Shown here: one piece after another, positions 11,946 to 25,297 of the stretch
Numbering within the stretch: position 1 is the first letter of the stretch
Layout of the letters: every line of letters starts with the position of its first letter
DNA from: Hydractinia symbiolongicarpus
Taxonomy: Eukaryota > Cnidaria > Hydrozoa > Anthoathecata > Hydractiniidae
Assembly: GCF_029227915.1 (NCBI RefSeq)
Contig: NC_079882.1
Span: 15,636,501 to 15,700,500, forward strand
Reading direction: 5' to 3'
Length of the DNA: 64,000 bases
Translations under genes and position numbers: made by a program
Notes under the pieces: generated by a model
The model's database searches: none
Told to the model about the DNA's origin: nothing
The model's input: the letters and a program-made list of their open reading frames with translations, nothing else

Positions 11946-14170
11946 AAAACGACTTGGGAGGTGGTAGCGCATTGAGACTGGAAGGAATAGTCCAATGGTA
12001 ACCTGCACAGGCAGATGGAACCACGTGATTTACGTGTGAGGCCTCTATTAGACTGCAAAAGGCCAAATTAAAGCCTTTATAGGACTGTGCACGTAGTTAA
12101 GAGTGTTGTAAGGCAACAGCGCTAATAAAAACGACTTGGGACGTTGTAGCGCATTGAGACTGGAACGACTAGTCCAATGGTAACCTGCACAGACCGGTGA
12201 AACTACGTGATTAACGTGTGAGGCCTTTATTAGACTGCAAAAGGCTATATTACAGACTTTATAGGACTGTGCACGTAGTTAAGAGTGTTGTAAGGCAACG
12301 GCACCAATGAAAACGACTTGGGACGTTGTAGCGCATTGAGACTGGAAGGACTAGGTCAATGGTGACCTGCGCAGACCGGTGAAACCACGTGATTAACGTG
12401 TGAGGCCTTTATTAGACTGCAATGGGCCATATTACAGCCTTTATAGGACTGTGAACGTAGTTAAGAGTGTTGTAAAGCAACAGAGCCAATGAAAACGACT
12501 TGGGACGTTGTAGCGCATTGAGACTGTAAGGACTAGGCCAATGGTAACCTGTGCAGACAGGTGAAACCACGTGATTTACGTATGAAGCCTTTACTAGACT
12601 GCAAAAGGCCAAATTACAGCCTTTATAGGACTGTGCACGTAGTTAAGGGTGTCTTAAGGCAACGGCTCTAATGAAAACGACTTGGGACGTTGTAGCGCAT
12701 TGAAACTGGAAGGACTAGGCCAATGGTAACCTACGCAGACAGGTGAAACCACGTGATTTACGTGTGAGGCCTTTATTAGACTGCAAAAGGCCATATTACA
12801 GCCTTTATAGGACTGTGCACGTAGTTAAGAGTGTTTTAAAGCAACAGCCTTAATGAAAACGACTTGGGAGGTTGTAGCGCATTGAGACTGGAACGACTAG
12901 TCCAATGGTAACTTGCACAGGCAGATGGAACCACGTGATTTACGTCTGAGGCCTCTATTAGACTGCAAAAGGCCATATTATAGCCTTTATGGGACTGTGC
13001 ACGTAGTTAAGAGTGTTGTAAAGCAACAACCTTAATGAAAACGACTTGGGAGGTTGTAGCGCATTAAGACTGGAAGGACTAGGTCAATGGTGACCTGCGC
13101 AGACCGGTGAAACCACGTGATTAACGTGTGAGGCCTTTATTAGACTGCAAAGGGCCATATTACAGCCTTTATAGGACTGTGCACGTAGTTAAGAGAGTTC
13201 TAAGGCAACTTCGCCAATGAAAACGACTTGGGACGTTGTAGCGCATTGAGACTGTAAGGACTAGGCCAATGGTAACCTGCGCAGAGTGGTGAAACCACGT
13301 GATTTACGTGTGAGGCCTTTATTAGACTGCAATGGGCCATATAACAGCCTTTATAGGACTGTGCACGTAGTTAAGAGAGTTCTAAGGCAACTTCGCCAAT
13401 GAAAACGACTTGGGACGTTGTAGCGCATTGAGACTGTAAGGACTAGGCCAATGGTAACCTACGCAGACAGGTGAAACCACGTGATTTACGTGTGAGGCCT
13501 TTATTAGACTGCAAAAGGCTATATTACAGCCTTTATAGGACTGTGCAGGTAGTTAAGAGTGTTCTAAGGCCACGGCGCTAAGGAAAACCACTTGGATCGT
13601 TGTAGTGCATTGCGACTGGAAGGAATAGTCCAATGGTAACCTGTGCAGGCAGATGGAACCACGTGATTTACGTGTGAGGCTTCTATTAGACTGCAAAAGG
13701 ACAAATTAAAGCCTTTATAGGACTGTGTACGGAGTTAAGATTGTTGTAAGGCAACAGCGCTAATGAAAACGACTTGGGACGTTGTAGCGCAATGAGACTG
13801 GAAGGACTAGGTCAATGGTGACCTGCGCAGAACGGTGAAACCACGTGACTAACGTGTGAGGCCTTTATTAGACTGCAATGGGCCATATTACAGCCTTTAT
13901 AGGACTGTGCACGTAGTTAAGAGAGTTCTAAGGCAACTTCGCCAATGAAAACGTCTTGGGATGTTGTAGCGCATTGAGACTGTAAGGACTAGGCCAATGG
14001 TAACCTACGCAGACAGGTGAAACCACGTGATTTACGTGTGAGGCCTTTATTAGACTGCAAAGGGCCATATTACAGCCTTTGTAGGACTGTGCAGGTAGTT
14101 AAGAGTGTTCTAAGGCCACGGCGGTAAGGAAAACCACTTGGATCGTTGTAGTGCATTGAGACTGGAAGGA
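11850..14170. repeat. segmental duplication of 7,120-9,440
   Basis: Units 11,946 to 13,948 match 7,215 to 9,217 one for one, including the rare chimeras at 12,674 and 12,856 (= 7,943 and 8,125) and the 'cagagtgg' unit (13,220 = 8,489). HOR1-type monomers are thereby reintroduced inside the HOR2 zone. Confidence 0.85.
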
Positions 14171-14857
14171 ATCGTCCAATGGTAACCTGCGCAGGCAGAT
14201 GGAACCACGTGATTTAAGTGTGAGGACTTTATTACACTGCAAAAGTCCAAAATACAGCCTTTATAGGACTGTGCACGTAGTTAAGAGTGTTGTAAGGCAA
14301 CAGCGCTAATGAAAACGACTTGGGACGTTGTAGCGCATTGAGACTGTAAGGACTAGGCCAATGGTAACCTGCGCAGACAGGTGAAACCACGTGATTTACG
14401 TGTGAGGCCTTTATTAGACTGCAAAAGGCCATATTACAGCCTTTATAGGACTGTGCACGTAGTTAAGAGTGTTGTAAGGCAACGGCGCTAATGAAAACGA
14501 CTTTGGACGTTGTAGCGCCTTGAGACTGGAAGGACTAGGTCAATGGTGACCTGCGCAGACCGGTGAAACCACGTGATTAACGTGTGAGGCCTTTATTAGA
14601 CTGCAAAGGGCCATATTACAGCCTTTATAGGACTGTGCACGTAGTTAAGAGAGTTCTAAGGCAACTTTGCCAATGAAAACGACTTGGGACGTTGTAGCGC
14701 ATTGAGACTGTAAGGACTAGGCCAATGGTAACCTACGCAGACAGGTGAAACCACGTGATTTACGTGTGAGGCCTTTATTAGACTGCAAAAGGCCATATTA
14801 CAGCCTTTATAGGACTGTGCACGTAGTTAAGAGTGTTGTAAAGCAATGGCGCTAATG
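13220..14857. repeat. 9-monomer HOR2 unit, copy 1 (1,638 bp)
   Basis: Nine monomers run from the 'cagagtgg' type (13,220) to the 'aaagcaatggcg'-tailed type (14,676). They are repeated immediately at 14,858 with the same order and nearly the same sequence. The first copy is preceded by an 'acttcgccaatg' tail and the second by an 'aatggcgctaatg' tail, so the join falls at the monomer start or early in it. Confidence 0.88.
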
Positions 14858-16495
14858 AAAACGACTTGGGACGTTGTAGCGCATTGAGACTGTAAGGACT
14901 AGGCCAATGGTAACCTGCGCAGAGTGGTGAAACCACGTGATTTACGTGTGAGGCCTTTATTAGACTGCAATGGGCCATATAACAGCCTTTATAGGACTGT
15001 GCACGTAGTTAAGAGAGTTCTAAGGCAACTTCGCCAATGAAAACGACTTGGGACGTTGTAGCGCATTGAGACTGTAAGGACTAGGCCAATGGTAACCTAC
15101 GCAGACAGGTGAAACCACGTGATTTACGTGTGAGGCCTTTATTAGACTGCAAAAGGCTATATTACAGCCTTTATAGGACTGTGCAGGTAGTTAAGAGTGT
15201 TCTAAGGCCACGGCGCTAAGGAAAACCACTTGGATCGTTGTAGTGCATTGCGACTGGAAGGAATAGTCCAATGGTAACCTGTGCAGGCAGATGGAACCAC
15301 GTGATTTACGTGTGAGGCTTCTATTAGACTGCAAAAGGACAAATTAAAGCCTTTATAGGACTGTGTACGGAGTTAAGATTGTTGTAAGGCAACAGCGCTA
15401 ATGAAAACGACTTGGGACGTTGTAGCGCAATGAGACTGGAAGGACTAGGTCAATGGTGACCTGCGCAGAACGGTGAAACCACGTGACTAACGTGTGAGGC
15501 CTTTATTAGACTGCAATGGGCCATATTACAGCCTTTATAGGACTGTGCACGTAGTTAAGAGAGTTCTAAGGCAACTTCGCCAATGAAAACGTCTTGGGAT
15601 GTTGTAGCGCATTGAGACTGTAAGGACTAGGCCAATGGTAACCTACGCAGACAGGTGAAACCACGTGATTTACGTGTGAGGCCTTTATTAGACTGCAAAG
15701 GGCCATATTACAGCCTTTGTAGGACTGTGCAGGTAGTTAAGAGTGTTCTAAGGCCACGGCGGTAAGGAAAACCACTTGGATCGTTGTAGTGCATTGAGAC
15801 TGGAAGGAATCGTCCAATGGTAACCTGCGCAGGCAGATGGAACCACGTGATTTAAGTGTGAGGACTTTATTACACTGCAAAAGTCCAAAATACAGCCTTT
15901 ATAGGACTGTGCACGTAGTTAAGAGTGTTGTAAGGCAACAGCGCTAATGAAAACGACTTGGGACGTTGTAGCGCATTGAGACTGTAAGGACTAGGCCAAT
16001 GGTAACCTGCGCAGACAGGTGAAACCACGTGATTTACGTGTGAGGCCTTTATTAGACTGCAAAAGGCCATATTACAGCCTTTATAGGACTGTGCACGTAG
16101 TTAAGAGTGTTGTAAGGCAACGGCGCTAATGAAAACGACTTTGGACGTTGTAGCGCCTTGAGACTGGAAGGACTAGGTCAATGGTGACCTGCGCAGACCG
16201 GTGAAACCACGTGATTAACGTGTGAGGCCTTTATTAGACTGCAAAGGGCCATATTACAGCCTTTATAGGACTGTGCACGTAGTTAAGAGAGTTCTAAGGC
16301 AACTTTGCCAATGAAAACGACTTGGGACGTTGTAGCGCATTGAGACTGTAAGGACTAGGCCAATGGTAACCTACGCAGACAGGTGAAACCACGTGATTTA
16401 CGTGTGAGGCCTTTATTAGACTGCAAAAGGCCATATTACAGCCTTTATAGGACTGTGCACGTAGTTAAGAGTGTTGTAAAGCAATGGCGCTAATG
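14858..16495. repeat. 9-monomer HOR2 unit, copy 2 (1,638 bp)
   Basis: Direct tandem copy of 13,220-14,857. It includes the 'gcgactgg'/'gtacggag' unit at 15,222, the 'cgtcttgggatg' unit at 15,586 and the 'gatttaagtg' unit at 15,768. After it the order continues into the 'gcacatggag' type at 16,496, as it does at 10,127. Confidence 0.88.
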
Positions 16496-18133
16496 AAAAC
16501 GACTTGGGACGTTGTAGCACATGGAGACTGGAAGGACTAGGTCAATGGTGACCTGCGCTGACCGGTGAAACCACGTGACTAACGTGTGAGGCCTTTATTA
16601 GACTGCAATGGGCCATATTACAGCCTTTATAGGACTGTGCACGTAGTTAAGAGAGTTCTAAGGCAACTTCGCCAATGAAAACCACTTGGAACGTTGTAGT
16701 GCATTGAGACTGGAAGGAATAGTCCAATGGTAACCTGCGCAGGCAGATGGAACCACGTGATTTACGTGTGAGGACTTTATTACACTGCAAAAGGCCATAT
16801 TACAGCCTTTATAGGACTGTGCACGTAGTTAAGAGTGTCGTAAAGCAACGGCGTCAATGAAAACGACTTGGGACGTTGTAGCGCATTGAGACTGTAAGGA
16901 CTAGGCCAATGGTAACCTGCGCAGACAGGTGAAACCACGTGATTTACGTGTGAGGCCTTTATTAGACTGCAAAAGGCTATATTACAGCCTTTGTAGGACT
17001 GTGCACGTAGTTAAGAGTGTTCTAAGGCAACTTCGCCAATGAAAACGACTTGGGACGTTGTAGTGCATTGAGACTGGAAGGAATAGTCAAATGGTAACCT
17101 ACGCAGACAGGTGAAACCACGTGATTTACGTGTGAGGCCTTTATTAGACTGCAAAAGGCTATATTACAGCCTTTATAGGACTGCGCAGGTAGTTAAGAGT
17201 GTTCTAAGGCCACGGCGCTAAGGAAAACCACTTGGATCGTTGTAGTGCATTGCGACTGGAAGGAATAGTCCAATGGTAACCTGCGCAGGCAGATGGAACC
17301 ACGTGATTTACGTGTGAGGCTTCTATTAGACTGCAAAAGGCCAAATTAAAGCCTTTATAGGACTGTGTACGGAGTTAAGATTGTTGTAAGGCAACAGCGC
17401 TAATGAAAACGACTTGGGACGTTGTAGCGCAATGAGACTGGAAGGACTAGGTCAATGGTGACCTGCGCAGAACGGTGAAACCACGTGACTAACGTGTGAG
17501 GCCTTTATTAGACTGCAATGGGCCATATTACAGCCTTTATAGGACTGTGCACGTAGTTAAGAGAGTTCTAAGGCAACTTCGCCAATGAAAACGTCTTGGG
17601 ATGTTGTAGCGCATTGAGACTGTAAGGACTAGGCCAATGGTAACCTACGCAGACAGGTGAAACCACGTGATTTACGTGTGAGGCCTTTATTAGACTGCAA
17701 AAGGCTATATTACAGCCTTTATAGGACTGTGCAGGTAGTTAAGAGTGTTCTAAGGCCACGGCGCTAAGGAAAACCACTTGGATCGTTGTAGTGCATTGCG
17801 ACTGGAAGGAATAGTCCAATGGTAACCTGCGCAGGCAGATGGAACCACGTGATTTACGTGTGAGGCTTCTATTAGACTGCAAAAGGACAAATTAAAGCCT
17901 TTATAGGACTGTGTACGGAGTTAAGATTGTTGTAAGGCAACAGCGCTAATGAAAACGACTTGGGACGTTGTAGCGCAATGAGACTGGAAGGACTAGGTCA
18001 ATGGTGACCTGCGCAGAACGGTGAAACCATGTGACTAACGTGTGAGGCCTTTATTAGACTGCAATGGGCCATATTACAGCCTTTATAGGACTGTGCACGT
18101 AGTTAAGAGAGTTCTAAGGCAACTTCGCCAATG
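15586..18133. repeat. 14-monomer HOR2 unit (2,548 bp)
   Basis: From one 'cgtcttgggatg' monomer to the matching one at 18,134 the order repeats at 14 x 182 bp. The first eight units (15,586-17,041) match 18,134-19,589 closely. Noted differences are 'gtgtcgtaaag' at about 16,839 against 'gtgttgtaaag', and 'cctttaaagg' near 19,176 against 'cctttatagg'. The segment 16,132-17,769 also matches 9,763-11,400 at an offset of 6,369 bp. Confidence 0.82.
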
Positions 18134-18315
18134 AAAACGTCTTGGGATGTTGTAGCGCATTGAGACTGTAAGGACTAGGCCAATGGTAACCTACGCAGAC
18201 AGGTGAAACCACGTGATTTACGTGTGAGGCCTTTATTAGACTGCAAAGGGCCATATTACAGCCTTTGTAGGACTGTGCAGGTAGTTAAGAGTGTTCTAAG
18301 GCCACGGCGGTAAGG
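17224..18315. repeat. 3-monomer order repeated in tandem (546 bp x 2)
   Basis: The order 'gcgactgg' type, 'gcaatgag' type, 'cgtcttgggatg' type occurs at 17,224-17,769 and again at 17,770-18,315. The copies differ at several sites (ggccaaatt against ggacaaatt; cacgtgac against catgtgac; different tails). Either the duplication is not very recent or the two copies come from different parents. Confidence 0.75.
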
Positions 18316-21300
18316 AAAACCACTTGGATCGTTGTAGTGCATTGAGACTGGAAGGAATCGTCCAATGGTAACCTGCGCAGGCAGATGGAACCACGTGATT
18401 TAAGTGTGAGGACTTTATTACACTGCAAAAGTCCAAAATACAGCCTTTATAGGACTGTGCACGTAGTTAAGAGTGTTGTAAGGCAACAGCGCTAATGAAA
18501 ACGACTTGGGACGTTGTAGCGCATTGAGACTGTAAGGACTAGGCCAATGGTAACCTGCGCAGACAGGTGAAACCACGTGATTTACGTGTGAGGCCTTTAT
18601 TAGACTGCAAAAGGCCATATTACAGCCTTTATAGGACTGTGCACGTAGTTAAGAGTGTTGTAAGGCAACGGCGCTAATGAAAACGACTTTGGACGTTGTA
18701 GCGCCTTGAGACTGGAAGGACTAGGTCAATGGTGACCTGCGCAGACCGGTGAAACCACGTGATTAACGTGTGAGGCCTTTATTAGACTGCAAAGGGCCAT
18801 ATTACAGCCTTTATAGGACTGTGCACGTAGTTAAGAGAGTTCTAAGGCAACTTTGCCAATGAAAACGACTTGGGACGTTGTAGCGCATTGAGACTGTAAG
18901 GACTAGGCCAATGGTAACCTACGCAGACAGGTGAAACCACGTGATTTACGTGTGAGGCCTTTATTAGACTGCAAAAGGCCATATTACAGCCTTTATAGGA
19001 CTGTGCACGTAGTTAAGAGTGTTGTAAAGCAATGGCGCTAATGAAAACGACTTGGGACGTTGTAGCACATGGAGACTGGAAGGACTAGGTCAATGGTGAC
19101 CTGCGCTGACCGGTGAAACCACGTGACTAACGTGTGAGGCCTTTATTAGACTGCAATGGGCCATATTACAGCCTTTAAAGGACTGTGCACGTAGTTAAGA
19201 GAGTTCTAAGGCAACTTCGCCAATGAAAACCACTTGGAACGTTGTAGTGCATTGAGACTGGAAGGAATAGTCCAATGGTAACCTGCGCAGGCAGATGGAA
19301 CCACGTGATTTACGTGTGAGGACTTTATTACACTGCAAAAGGCCATATTACAGCCTTTATAGGACTGTGCACGTAGTTAAGAGTGTTGTAAAGCAACGGC
19401 GTCAATGAAAACGACTTGGGACGTTGTAGCGCATTGAGACTGTAAGGACTAGGCCAATGGTAACCTGCGCAGACAGGTGAAACCACGTGATTTACGTGTG
19501 AGGCCTTTATTAGACTGCAAAAGGCTATATTACAGCCTTTGTAGGACTGTGCACGTAGTTAAGAGTGTTCTAAGGCAACTTCGCCAATGAAAACGACTTG
19601 GGACGTTGTAGTGCATTGAGACTGGAAGGAATAGTCCAATGGTAACCTGCGCAGGCAGATGGAACCACGTGATTTACGTGTGAGGCTTCTATTAGACTGC
19701 AAAAGGCCAAATTAAAGCCTTTATAGGACTGTGTACGGAGTTAAGATTGTTGTAAGGCAACAGCGCTAATGAAAACGACTTGGGACGTTGTAGCGCAATG
19801 AGACTGGAAGGACTAGGTCAATGGTGACCTGCGCAGAACGGTGAAACCACGTGACTAACGTGTGAGGCCTTTATTAGACTGCAATGGGCCATATTACAGC
19901 CTTTATAGGACTGTGCACGTAGTTAAGAGAGTTCTAAGGCAACTTCGCCAATGAAAACGTCTTGGGATGTTGTAGCGCATTGAGACTGTAAGGACTAGGC
20001 CAATGGTAACCTACGCAGACAGGTGAAACCACGTGATTTACGTGTGAGGCCTTTATTAGACTGCAAAAGGCCATATTACAGCCTTTGTAGGACTGTGCAG
20101 GTAGTTAAGAGTGTTCTAAGGCCACGGCGGTAAGGAAAACCACTTGGATCGTTGTAGTGCATTGAGACTGGAAGGAATCGTCCAATGGTAACCTGCGCAG
20201 GCAGATGGAACCACGTGATTTAAGTGTGAGGACTTTATTACACTGCAAAAGGCCATATTACAGCCTTTATAGGACTGTGCACGTAGTTAAGAGTGTTGTA
20301 AGGCAACGGCGCTAATGAAAACGACTTTGGACGTTGTAGCGCCTTGAGACTGGAAGGACTAGGTCAATGGTGACCTGCGCAGACCGGTGAAACCACGTGA
20401 TTAACGTGTGAGGCCTTTATTAGACTGCAAAGGGCCATATTACAGCCTTTATAGGACTGTGCACGTAGTTAAGAGAGTTCTAAGGCAACTTTGCCAATGA
20501 AAACGACTTGGGACGTTGTAGCGCATTGAGACTGTAAGGACTAGGCCAATGGTAACCTACGCAGACAGGTGAAACCACGTGATTTACGTGTGAGGCCTTT
20601 ATTAGACTGCAAAAGGCCATATTACAGCCTTTATAGGACTGTGCACGTAGTTAAGAGTGTTGTAAAGCAATGGCGCTAATGAAAACGACTTGGGACGTTG
20701 TAGCACATGGAGACTGGAAGGACTAGGTCAATGGTGACCTGCACTGACCGGTGAAACCACGTGACTAACGTGTGAGGCCTTTATTAGACTGCAATGGGCC
20801 ATATTACAGCCTTTATAGGACTGTGCACGTAGTTAAGAGAGTTCTAAGGCAACTTCGCCAATGAAAACCACTTGGAACGTTGTAGTGCATTGAGACTGGA
20901 AGAAATAGTCCAATGGTAACCTGCGCAGGCAGATGGAACCACGTGATTTACGTGTGAGGACTTTATTACACTGCAAAAGGCCATATTACAGCCTTTATAG
21001 GACTGTGCACGTAGTTAAGAGTGTTGTAAAGCAACGGCGTCAATGAAAACGACTTGGGACGTTGTAGCGCATTGAGACTGTAAGGACTAGGCCAATGGTA
21101 ACCTGTGCAGACAGGTGAAACCACGTGATTTACGTGTGAGGCCTTTATTAGACTGCAAAAGGCTATATTACAGCCTTTGTAGGACTGTGCACGTAGTTAA
21201 GAGTGTTCTAAGGCAACTTCGCCAATGAAAACGACTTGGGACGTTGTAGTGCATTGAGACTGGAAGGAATAGTCAAATGGTAACCTGCGCAGGCAGATGG

Positions 21301-21409
21301 AACCATGTGATTTACGTGTGAGGCCTTTATTAGACTGCAAAAGGCCATATTACAGCCTTTATAGGACTGTGCACGTAGTTAAGAGTGTTGTAAAGCAATG
21401 GCGCTAATG
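18134..21409. repeat. HOR2 domain, last segment (18 monomers)
   Basis: The HOR2 order continues: 18,134 to 19,408 restate 15,586 to 16,860. The unit at 19,590 is chimeric ('ttgggacgttgtagtgc' head with a 'gcttctattag' tail) and skips one type. The order then passes through 'gcaatgag' (19,772), 'cgtcttgggatg' (19,954), 'gatttaagtg' (20,136) and 'gcacatggag' (20,682) types. From 21,228 the 'agtcaaatgg'/'catgtgattt' type appears and zone 3 begins. Confidence 0.8.
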
Positions 21410-23465
21410 AAAACGACTTGGGACGTTGTAGCACATGGAGACTGGAAGGACTAGGTCAATGGTGACCTGCGCAGACCGGTGAAACCACGTGACTAACGTG
21501 TGAGGCCTTTATTAGACTGCAATGGGCCATATTACAGCCTTTATAGGACTGTGCACGTAGTTAAGAGAGTTCTAAGGCAACTTCGCCAATGAAAACCACT
21601 TGGAACGTTGTAGTGCATTGAGACTGGAAGGAATAGTCCAATGGTAACCTGCGCAGGCAGATGGAACCACGTGATTTACGTGTGAGGACTTTATTACACT
21701 GCAAAAGGCCATATTACAGCCTTTATAGGACTGTGCACGTAGTTAAGAGTGTTGTAAAGCAACGGCGCCAATGAAAACGACTTGGGACGTTGTAGCGCAT
21801 TGAGACTGTAAGGACTAGGCCAATGGTAACCTGCGCAGACAGGTGAAATCACGTGATTTACGTGTGAGGCCTTTATTAGACTGCAAAAGGCCATATTACA
21901 GCCTTTGTAGGACTGTGCACGTAGTTAAGAGTGTTCTAAGGCAACTTCGCCAATGAAAACGACTTGGGACGTTGTAGTGCATTGAGACTGGAAGGAATAG
22001 TCAAATGGTAACCTGCGCAGGCAGATGGAACCATGTGATTTACGTGTGAGGCCTTTATTAGACTGCAAAAGGCCATATTACAGCCTTTATAGGACTGTGC
22101 ACGTAGTTAAGAGTGTTGTAAAGCAATGGCGCTAATGAAAACGACTTGGGACGTTGTAGCACATGAAGACTGGAAGGACTAGACCAATGGTAGCCTGCGC
22201 AGGCAGGTGAAACCACGTGATTTACGTATGAAGCCTTTACTAGACCGCAAAAGGCCAAATTACAGCCTTTATAGGACTGTGCACGTAGTTAAGAGTGTTG
22301 TAAGGCAACGGCGCTAATGAAAACGACTTGGGACGTTGTAGCGCATTGAAATTGGAAGGACTAGGCCAATGGTAACCTGCGCAGACCGGTGAAACTACGT
22401 GATTTACGTGTGAGGCCTTTATTAGACTGCAAAAGGCCATATTACAGCCTTTATAGGACTGTGCACGTAGTTAAGAGTGTTGTAAAGCAACGGCGCCAAT
22501 GAAAACGACTTGGGACGTTGTAGCGCATTGAGACTGTAAGGACTAGGCCAATGGTAACCTGCGCAGACAGGTGAAACCACGTGATTTACGTGTGAGGCCT
22601 TTATTAGACTGCAAAAGGCCATATTATAGCTTTTATAGGACTGTGCACGTAGTTAAGAGTGTTCTAAGGCAACTTCGCCAATGAAAACGACTTGGGACGT
22701 TGTAGTGCATTGAGACTGGAAGGAATAGTCAAATGGTAACCTGCGCAGGCAGATGGAACCATGTGATTTACGTGTGAGGCCTTTATTAGACTGCAAAAGG
22801 CCATATTACAGCCTTTATAGGACTGTGCACGTAGTTAAGAGTGTTGTAAAGCAATGGCGCTAATGAAAACGACTTGGGACGTTGTAGCACATGGAGACTG
22901 GAAGGACTAGACCAATGGTAGCCTGCGCAGGCAGGTGAAACCACGTGATTTACGTATGAAGCCTTTACTAGACCGCAAAAGGCCAAATTACAGCCTTTAT
23001 AGGACTGTGCACGTAGTTAAGAGAGTTCTAAGGCAACTTCGCCAATGAAAACCACTTGGAACGTTGTAGTGCATTGAGACTGGAAGGAATAGTCAAATGG
23101 TAACCTGCGCAGGCAGATGGAACCATGTGATTTACGTGTGAGGCCTTTATTAGACTGCAAAAGGCCATATTACAGCCTTTATAGGACTGTGCACGTAGTT
23201 AAGAGTGTTGTAAAGCAACGGCGCCAATGAAAACGACTTGGGACGTTGTAGCGCATTGAGACTGTAAGGACTAGGCCAATGGTAACCTGCGCAGACAGGT
23301 GAAACCACGTGATTTACGTGTGAGGCCTTTATTAGACTGCAAAAGGCCATATTACAGCCTTTGTAGGACTGTGCACGTAGTTAAGAGTGTTCTAAGGCAA
23401 CTTCGCCAATGAAAACGACTTGGGACGTTGTAGTGCATTGAGACTGGAAGGAATAGTCAAATGGT
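21410..23465. repeat. zone 3 block, partner of 25,298-27,288
   Basis: Eleven monomers and part of a twelfth introduce the C type ('gtagcacatg', 'actagaccgc'; 22,138 and 22,866) and the D type ('cattgaaattgg'; 22,320). From about 21,476 this block matches 25,298-27,288 at an offset of 3,822 bp (21 monomers). It ends where the unit at 23,412 switches at about position 55 to 'aacttgcacagg'. Confidence 0.82.
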
Positions 23466-25297
23466 AACTTGCACAGGCAGATGGAACCACGTGATTTACG
23501 TCTGAGGCCTCTATTAGACTGCAAAAGGCCATATTATAGCCTTTATGGGACTGTGCACGTAGTTAAGAGTGTTGTAAAGCAACAGCCTTAATGAAAACGA
23601 CTTGGGAGGTTGTAGCGCATTAAGACTGGAAGGACTAGGTCAATGGTGACCTGCGCAGACCGGTGAAACCACGTGATTAACGTGTGAGGCCTTTATTAGA
23701 CTGCAAAGGGCCATATTACAGCCTTTATAGGACTGTGCACGTAGTTAAGAGAGTTCTAAGGCAACTTCGCCAATGAAAACGACTTGGGACGTTGTAGCGC
23801 ATTGAGACTGTAAGGACTAGGCCAATGGTAACCTGCGCAGAGAGGTGAAACCACGTGATTTACGTGTGAGGCCTTTATTAGACTGCAATAGGCCATATAA
23901 CAGCCTTTATAGGACTGTGCACGTAGTTAAGAGAGTTCTAAGGCAACTTCGCCAATGAAGACGACTTGGGACGTTGTAGCGCATTGAGACTGTAAGGACT
24001 AGGCCAATGGTAACCTACGCAGACAGGTGAAACCACGTGATTTACGTGTGAGGCCTTTATTAGACTGCAAAAGGCTATATTACAGCCTTTATAGGACTGT
24101 GCTGGTAGTTAAGAGTGTTCTAAGGCCACGGCGCTAAGGAAAACCACTTGGATCGTTGTAGTGCATTGCGACTGGAAGGAATAGTCCAATGGTAACCTGC
24201 GCAGGCAGATGGAACCACGTGATTTACGTGTGAGGCCTCTATTAGACTGCAAAAGGCCAAATTAAAGCCTTTATAGGACTGTGTACGTAGTTAAGATTGT
24301 TGTAAGGCAACAGCGCTAATGAAAACGACTTGGGACGTTGTAGCGCAATGAGACTGGAAGGACTAGGTCAATGGTGACCTGCGCAGAACGGTGAAACCAC
24401 GTGACTAACGTGTGAGGCCTTTATTAGACTGCAATGGGCCATATTACAGCCTTTATAGGACTGTGCACGTAGTTAAGAGTGTTGTAAGGCAACGGCGCTA
24501 ATGAAAACGACTTTGGACGTTGTAGCGCCTTGAGACTGGAAGGACTAGGTCAATGGTGACCTGCGCAGACCGGTGAAACCACGTGATTAACGTGTGAGGC
24601 CTTTATTAGACTGCAAAGGGCCATATTACAGCCTTTATAGGACTGTGCACGTAGTTAAGAGAGTTCTAAGGCAACTTTGCCAATGAAAACGACTTGGGAC
24701 GTTGTAGCGCATTGAGACTGTAAGGACTAGGCCAATGGTAACCTACGCAGACAGGTGAAACCACGTAATTTACGTGTGAGGCCTTTATTAGACTGCAAAA
24801 GGCCATATTACAGCCTTTATAGGACTGTGCACGTAGTTAAGAGTGTTGTAAAGCAATGGCGCTAATGAAAACGACTTGGGACGTTGTAGCAAATGGAGAC
24901 TGGAAGGACTAGGTCAATGGTGACCTGCGCTGACCGGTGAAACCACGTGACTAACGTGTGAGGCCTTTATTAGACTGCAATGGGCCATATTACAGCCTTT
25001 ATAGGACTGTGCACGTAGTTAAGAGAGTTCTAAGGCAACTTCGCCAATGAAAACCACTTGGAACGTTGTAGTGCATTGAGACTGGAAGGAATAGTCCAAT
25101 GGTAACCTGCGCAGGCAGATGGAACCACGTCATTTACGTGTGAGGACTTTATTACACTGCAAAAGGCCATATTGCAGCCTTTATAGGACTGTGCACGTAG
25201 TTAAGAGTGTTGTAAAGCAACGGCGCCAATGAAAACGACTTGGGACGTTGTAGCGCATTGAGACTGTAAGGACTAGGCCAATGGTAACCTGCGCAGA
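23466..25297. repeat. island of HOR1/HOR2-type monomers between duplicated zone 3 blocks
   Basis: The island carries the 'gcattaagactgg' type (23,594), the 'cagagagg'/'atataacag' type (23,776), the 'gcgactgg' type (24,140), the 'gcaatgag' type (24,322), the 'gactttgg' type (24,504) and the 'gcaaatggag'/'gcgctgacc' type (24,868). This is the zone 2 order with some members missing. The chimeric units 23,412 (left) and 25,232 (right) are its two joins. Confidence 0.78.
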
